Made by a program: the position numbers and the translations under genes. The notes under the pieces are model-generated. The model had not been told where the DNA came from, searched no databases, and saw nothing but the letters and a program-made list of their open reading frames with translations. Of a DNA stretch of 64,000 nucleotides, positions 59,936 through 64,000 are shown in pieces. The stretch's first letter is position 1, and the number at the start of each line of letters is the position of its first letter. The stretch covers positions 2,371,001-2,435,000 of the forward strand of contig NZ_CAJQUA010000001.1 of the NCBI RefSeq assembly GCF_907163135.1, given 5' to 3'. This stretch comes from Brachymonas denitrificans. GTDB lineage: Bacteria; Pseudomonadota; Gammaproteobacteria; Burkholderiales; Burkholderiaceae_C.

Positions 59936-60652
59936 TCAGCGGAACAGGGTGTGGATCAGGGGGATGAGCAGCGAGCCGAGCAGGGCCTGCAGGCCCAGCG
60001 CCAGGCCGGCATAGGCGCCGGCCTCGGCATTGAGCTGCAGCGCCCGGGCGGTGCCGAAGCCGTGGGCCTGGGTGCCGAAGGCAAAGCCCTGCACCGGCCA
60101 CTGGTGTTCGCCGATCAGCTTGAAGACATAGCTTCCGAGGATGGCGCCGATCAGGCCGGTGGTCAGCACGAAAACCGCGGCCAGTTCGGGAATGCCCTGG
60201 ATGGATTGCGCAATGCCCATGGCCACCGGCGCCGTGATGGCCTTGGGTGCCAGCGACAGCAACACCGAGGGCGGCAGGCCGAGCAACCAGCCCATGCCGA
60301 CGGCAGCGCCCGATCCCACCGCGCCGCCGATCACCGCCGCCAGCAGCAGCGGCCGGGCATGGCGCGCCAGTACCTCGCGCCGCACCCACAGCGGCCAGGC
60401 CAGCGCGACCACGGCCGGTCCGAGCAGGAAGTGGATGAACTGCGCGCCGGAAAAGTAGCGCGGATAGGGGGTTTTCGTGATCAGCAGCAGGGCGATCAGC
60501 GTGACCACCGACCACAGCACCGGATTCGCCCAGGGGTTGTAGTTGAGCCGGGTGTAGATGGTCACCGCGAGAATGTAGGCGCTGAGCGTGGCCGCCAGGC
60601 CGAACAGCGGCGTACTCGACAGATAGGTGAAGAAGGCGACGAAATCACTCAT
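59936..60652 (-). CDS. lrgB: LrgB/CidB-family membrane protein
   Basis: The 238-residue protein has about seven membrane helices and the LrgB-family signatures [33 protein letters not shown] and [15 protein letters not shown]. The family was named for murein hydrolase control in Staphylococcus, but the plant plastid relative PLGG1 transports glycolate and glycerate. Its start overlaps the lrgA end by eight bases, and its stop is four bases before glcF. Location inside the glycolate oxidase operon favours a glycolate transport role. Confidence 0.9.
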   Translation of the reverse strand: MSDFVAFFTYLSSTPLFGLAATLSAYILAVTIYTRLNYNPWANPVLWSVVTLIALLLITKTPYPRYFSGAQFIHFLLGPAVVALAWPLWVRREVLARHARPLLLAAVIGGAVGSGAAVGMGWLLGLPPSVLLSLAPKAITAPVAMGIAQSIQGIPELAAVFVLTTGLIGAILGSYVFKLIGEHQWPVQGFAFGTQAHGFGTARALQLNAEAGAYAGLALGLQALLGSLLIPLIHTLFR

Positions 60653-61028
60653 GGCCGTTCTCCGCGGAGGCCTTGGCAGACGGGCGCAGCAGCAGGCGCA
60701 GCACCCAGGCGGTGGCGGCCAGGCCCAGCAGCGTGGACAGCACCAGCACCAGCGCAATGCGTGCCCCGTACTCCTGCAGCAGGGGCAGCTGGCTCACCAC
60801 GCCCACGCTGATCGGCACGAACAGCAGGGAGAGGTGCGACAGCAGGAATTCCGAGCAGACCTGCACCGGTTCGCGCAGCGGCTTCCAGGCCAGGCAGGGC
60901 AGCAGCAGGATCATGCCGATCACGGGCGCCGGCAGGGACAGGTGCAGCAGGCGCGCGATCATCTCGCCGGCGCCCTGCAGGATCAGCAGGATGGTGAAGC
61001 CTTGCAGGCCTTTCATGTGCGGCCCCAT
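60645..61028 (-). CDS. lrgA: LrgA/CidA-family membrane protein
   Basis: The 127-residue protein has four predicted helices (GFTILLILQGAGEMIARLL, LPAPVIGMILLLPCL, SLLFVPISVGVVSQLPLL) typical of LrgA. It forms a membrane pair with LrgB. The start overlaps the glcE stop by one base (TGATG) and the end overlaps lrgB, so all four genes are translationally linked. Confidence 0.9.
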   Translation of the reverse strand: MGPHMKGLQGFTILLILQGAGEMIARLLHLSLPAPVIGMILLLPCLAWKPLREPVQVCSEFLLSHLSLLFVPISVGVVSQLPLLQEYGARIALVLVLSTLLGLAATAWVLRLLLRPSAKASAENGHE

Positions 61029-62179
61029 CAGAATGCCTGGCCGTCGGCAAAAACGCCATGCGGATCGAAGGCCTGTTTCAGGCCCTGGTGGATGCGCTGC
61101 AGGGTAGCCGGCAGCGGCGCCTGGCGGGGCAGGCTGGCCGTGGCGATGTCACCGCTGCCCGCATGGCTTGCCGGCAACTGCCACAGCATGGCGTGGCCGC
61201 CGGCCGAATCGGCCAGGGCGTGCAGGGCGGTGGCCTGCCGTGCGTCGCAGGGAGCCCACAGCCAGCGCTGGCCGCCATGCCATTCGACCAGCGTGGGCCA
61301 GACATGGGCGAAGGCCGGTGTCACCTGCGGCACGGACAGGCGCCACAGGCCCCAGTCCGGCTGCGGTGGCCGGGCAAAGAAATCGAGCAGCTGGTCGCGG
61401 CAGGCAGTCCAGCCGTCGCGGGCGGCGTCGGCCTGCACCAGCGTGGCGCCATGCTGCCCGGTCATCATGCGCACGGCAGCGTCCACGGCGGCGCGGGCAC
61501 CGCGCAGGCGCAGATGCAGGCAGGGGCCGTGTTCCAGCTGTTGCCAGCGGCTGGCATCCAGCGGCAGCGGCTGCGCGCCCCAGGTGTGGAGCAGGTCCAG
61601 CGCCTGCTGTTGCGGCAGGGCAAAGGCCAGCGTCGCCTCGGCCGGCGCCAGCGGCAGCACCTTGAGGGAGATTTCGGTCAGCACGGCCAGATTGCCCCAG
61701 GAGCCGGCCAGCAGGCGGCTGATGTCATAGCCGGCCACGTTCTTCATGACCTGGCCGCCGAAGGTGAGTGCTTCGCCCTTGCCGTTGAGCGCCTGCACGC
61801 CCAGCACGAAATCGCGCAGCGCGCCGGCACTGGCGCGGGCCGGACCGCTCAGGCCGCTGGCAACAGCGCCGCCCAGCGTACCGGCGAGGCTGCTCCCCAG
61901 CCGGGGCGGCTCGAAGGCCAGAGCCTGCCCATGCTGCGCCAGCGCCGCTTCCACCTCGGCGAGCGGGGTGCCGGCGCGTGCCGTCAGCACCAGTTCGCCG
62001 GGTTCATGGCTGAGGATGCCGCTGTGTCCGCGCGTGTCGAGCGGGGCGGCAGCGGGCGTTGCCGGACACAGGCTGTCCTTGCTGCCACCGCCGCGGATGC
62101 GCAGGGTGGCGCCATCGGCCACGGCCGCCAGGATGCGATCGCGCAGCGCGTTCAGGGAGGGTTCGGGAAGCTGGGCCAT
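61028..62179 (-). CDS. glcE: glycolate oxidase FAD-binding subunit
   Basis: GlcE is the smaller FAD-binding subunit of glycolate oxidase. The 383-residue protein has a PCMH-type FAD domain: LRIRGGGSKDSL, RAGTPLAEVEAALAQHGQAL, GSSLAGTLGGAVASGLSG, GGQVMKNVAGYDISRLLAGS and GVFADGQ at the end. It is followed directly by lrgA. The catalytic GlcD gene is not in this window, which is unusual because glcD normally precedes glcE. Confidence 0.94.
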   Translation of the reverse strand: MAQLPEPSLNALRDRILAAVADGATLRIRGGGSKDSLCPATPAAAPLDTRGHSGILSHEPGELVLTARAGTPLAEVEAALAQHGQALAFEPPRLGSSLAGTLGGAVASGLSGPARASAGALRDFVLGVQALNGKGEALTFGGQVMKNVAGYDISRLLAGSWGNLAVLTEISLKVLPLAPAEATLAFALPQQQALDLLHTWGAQPLPLDASRWQQLEHGPCLHLRLRGARAAVDAAVRMMTGQHGATLVQADAARDGWTACRDQLLDFFARPPQPDWGLWRLSVPQVTPAFAHVWPTLVEWHGGQRWLWAPCDARQATALHALADSAGGHAMLWQLPASHAGSGDIATASLPRQAPLPATLQRIHQGLKQAFDPHGVFADGQAF

Positions 62180-62258
62180 GCCGCAATGCTAAGCCAGAGC
62201 GGCCTTGGCAGCAGCAGGGACTTTCGTGAATTTTTCAGACAGCGGCCGTGAGCGCGGC

Positions 62259-62702
62259 TCAGCTGCCCTTCTTCTCGGCGGCGTTGGGGCAGTCTGCCTT
62301 GCGGCAGTGGGCGTACAGGCTCAGCGCATGGTCGGCCAGCTCGAAGCCGCGCTCGCGGGCAATCACGTTCTGGCGCTGCTCGATCTTGGGATCGAAGAAC
62401 TCCTCGACATGGCCGCAGTCGAGGCAGACCAGATGGTCGTGGTGTTCGCCCTGGTTGAGTTCGTACACGGCCTTGCCGTTGTCGAAGCTGTTGCGCGTGA
62501 GCAGGCCGGCCTGCTCGAATTGGGTGAGCACGCGGTACACGGTGGCCAGGCCGATGTCGGAGCCTTCCGTCATCAGCTGGCGGAACACGTCCTCGGCGCT
62601 CATGTGGCGCTGCTGGGTGGTCTGGAAGATCTCCAGGATCTTCAGGCGCGGCCCGGTGGCTTTCAGGCCCGTGCTCTTGATTTCTTCGATGTTGCTGTCC
62701 AT
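62259..62702 (-). CDS. fur: ferric uptake regulator
   Basis: Fur represses iron-uptake genes when loaded with iron. The 147-residue protein has the winged HTH ([45 protein letters not shown]) and metal sites in [17 protein letters not shown] and HCRKADCP. It is divergent from bamE, an arrangement common in Burkholderiales. ATG 62702 matches the family; the frame upstream is unsupported. Confidence 0.96.
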   Translation of the reverse strand: MDSNIEEIKSTGLKATGPRLKILEIFQTTQQRHMSAEDVFRQLMTEGSDIGLATVYRVLTQFEQAGLLTRNSFDNGKAVYELNQGEHHDHLVCLDCGHVEEFFDPKIEQRQNVIARERGFELADHALSLYAHCRKADCPNAAEKKGS

Positions 62703-62862
62703 GCGAGCTGCTGCGGAGGGTTCGGGGGCTGACGGGATGCCGGCGGAGGCGGGAAGCGGCAAAATGCTGTAACAGCAGCATGCCTGCACCCGGGGGCGCA
62801 CCCGCTACAATGTTCCGCAGGCCGAACCGCCATCATATTACTTTCCTTCAGGACGGATGACC

Positions 62863-63393
62863 ATGCCCGCACAAAACCCTGCACGCCTTCCCCGCCGCTG
62901 GCTCACCGCTGCCTCCGCCATTGCGCTGGGCACGGCCCTGCTGGCCGGGTGCGCTGTCTACAAACCCGAAGTGCTGCAGGGCAACTTCGTCTCGCGCGAG
63001 CAGGTTTCGGTGCTGCAGCCCGGCATGAGCCGCGAGCAGGTGCGCCAGGTGCTGGGCACTCCGCTGCTGACCGACATGTTCCGCGCCAACCGCTGGGATT
63101 ACGTGTTTACCGCGCAGCACCGCAAGGGCGTGGAGCCGCAGAAATACGCCGTCGCCGTGTTCTTCGAGGGCGATGCCCTGGCCCGCATCGAGGGTGCCGA
63201 GAACCTGCCCAGCGAAGCCGAGTTTGTCGAGCGCATGAGCGACGGCAAGGTCTACAAGCCGCGCAACCTCGAGGCCTCGTCCGACAAGCTGCAGAGCTTC
63301 ACCGACAGCCAGAAGGCCAAGGCCAAGGCCAAGCCGCAGCCCGAATTGCCGGCCGCACCGTCCACCACCAGCTATCCGGCCCTGCCGCAGTAA
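62863..63393 (+). CDS. bamE: outer membrane assembly lipoprotein BamE
   Basis: BamE is a lipoprotein of the Bam complex that inserts outer-membrane proteins. The 176-residue protein has a signal peptide with lipobox LLAGC, the SmpA/OmlA pattern YKPEVLQGNFVSREQVSVL, PGMSREQVRQVLGTPLL, NRWDYVF, and a Lys/Ala/Pro-rich tail. ATG 62863 has AGGA nine bases upstream; the alternative ATG 62857 is too close to it. dapB follows after 45 bases. Confidence 0.93.
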   Translation: MPAQNPARLPRRWLTAASAIALGTALLAGCAVYKPEVLQGNFVSREQVSVLQPGMSREQVRQVLGTPLLTDMFRANRWDYVFTAQHRKGVEPQKYAVAVFFEGDALARIEGAENLPSEAEFVERMSDGKVYKPRNLEASSDKLQSFTDSQKAKAKAKPQPELPAAPSTTSYPALPQ

Positions 63394-63438
63394 ACACCCC
63401 CATGGGCTGGCATGGCCGGCCTTTTCTTGCCGTATTCC

Positions 63439-64000
63439 ATGACTCCTTCCGATTCTCCTTCTTACGTGGCGGCTGTTCCGCATCGCGTGGCCATTGCCGG
63501 TGCCAGTGGCCGCATGGGCCACATGCTGATCGAGGCCGTGCAGGCGGCCGATGACTGCGTGCTCAGCGGTGCGCTCGACCACGCCACTTCCGCCGCGCTC
63601 GGCCTGGATGCCAGCGCCTTCACCGGCAAGCTGGCCAACGTGACCATCACGGCCGATCTGGCCCAGGGCCTGCAGGGAGCGGACGCGCTGATCGACTTCA
63701 CCCGGCCGGAAGGCACCATGGCGCACCTGGCAGCCTGCCGCGCCGCCAAGGTGAACCTGGTGATCGGCACCACCGGCTTCAGCGACGCGCAGAAGGCGCA
63801 GATCGCCGAAGCGGCCAGGGACATCGCCATCGTATTCGCGCCCAACATGAGCGTGGGCGTGAACGTCACCCTCAAGCTGCTGGAAATGGCAGCCAAGGCG
63901 CTGGACACCGGCTATGACATCGAGGTGATCGAGGCGCACCACCGCCACAAGGTGGACGCTCCGAGCGGCACCGCGCTCAAGATGGGCGAGGTGATTGCCG
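63439..64000 (+). CDS. dapB: 4-hydroxy-tetrahydrodipicolinate reductase, partial (runs off the window)
   Basis: DapB reduces 4-hydroxy-tetrahydrodipicolinate in lysine and diaminopimelate synthesis. The first 187 residues are present: NAD(P) motif [52 protein letters not shown], and the signature [22 protein letters not shown], which holds the catalytic His and Lys. The frame is open at the window end. Location after bamE is usual for the group. Confidence 0.96.
   Translation, partial: MTPSDSPSYVAAVPHRVAIAGASGRMGHMLIEAVQAADDCVLSGALDHATSAALGLDASAFTGKLANVTITADLAQGLQGADALIDFTRPEGTMAHLAACRAAKVNLVIGTTGFSDAQKAQIAEAARDIAIVFAPNMSVGVNVTLKLLEMAAKALDTGYDIEVIEAHHRHKVDAPSGTALKMGEVIA

Noticed and set aside
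59936-61028. Holin/antiholin lysis genes of a prophage
   Set aside because: LrgA/LrgB resemble holins, but no phage genes are near and the genes overlap glycolate oxidase genes.
62765-62811. Fur box or bamE promoter at TGCTGTAACAGCA / TACAAT
   Set aside because: TACAAT could be a -10 element, but no matching -35 at a normal distance was found, and the palindrome does not fit the Fur consensus.

Overview
The window is high-GC DNA with the gene content and order of a betaproteobacterium of the order Burkholderiales, most like a Comamonadaceae member such as Comamonas. This rests on the fur / bamE-dapB divergon, a biotin ligase without the DNA-binding domain, a topoisomerase III with a C-terminal SWIB domain, a 3-hydroxybutyrate oligomer hydrolase (PHB metabolism) and an alr-lplT pair. 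No 16S or marker comparison was possible, so the genus is inference.

Region 1 (about 45-13,290) is a tRNA-Arg(CCG) followed by an integrated element of about 13 kb. A P4-type tyrosine integrase sits next to the tRNA, and the same pair of TGACGGTA integrase-arm-like sites occurs near both ends. Inside are two low-GC unknown cargo genes, a small HTH regulator, a DUF4258/HTH toxin-antitoxin-like pair with an operator, and a long rightward run of mostly overlapping small genes. That run holds an AlpA-like regulator, a Toprim primase, a DUF927-type helicase, two paralogous unknown proteins, an SSB-like protein and a zinc-ribbon protein, and it ends at a strong terminator. There are no capsid, tail or conjugation genes, so it resembles a phage satellite or small integrative element. 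The primase gene is broken by an 11-bp tandem duplication. A GTAACCCC-repeat element with an internal hairpin is present three times: inverted at the left end, inside a gene, and at the right end.

Region 2 (13,402-19,572) is a decaying benzoate dioxygenase cluster. A deletion fuses the C-terminal part of a BenM/CatM-like LysR regulator to the C-terminal part of BenA. benB has lost its start codon, benC and benD look intact, benE carries a -1 frameshift, and a benK-like MFS transporter is intact.

Region 3 (19,722-25,991) is a valine/short-chain acyl-CoA degradation cluster (mmsA, isobutyryl-CoA dehydrogenase, mmsB, a MaoC-like protein). It is divergent from a RamB/ScfR-type regulator, and the shared intergenic region holds several TTTGCAAA sites.

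Region 4 (25,992-50,143) is mixed chromosomal content: an NSS transporter, a short YadA-like trimeric autotransporter with eight 30-bp repeats, an iron alcohol dehydrogenase, the 3HB-oligomer hydrolase, uvrA, HIT, PfpI and MTA/SAH nucleosidase proteins, an NlpE-like lipoprotein, thiE coupled to a thioesterase, GST, birA, topB, MOSC, an Lrp-type regulator, pepP, cytochrome b561, an I78 inhibitor and a MurU-like nucleotidyltransferase.

Region 5 (50,284-64,000) has tkt-gap (central carbon), a nitrilase-family amidase, alr, lplT, an EamA exporter, a glycolate oxidase block in which lrgA-lrgB lie between glcE and glcF, then fur, bamE and the start of dapB, which runs off the window.
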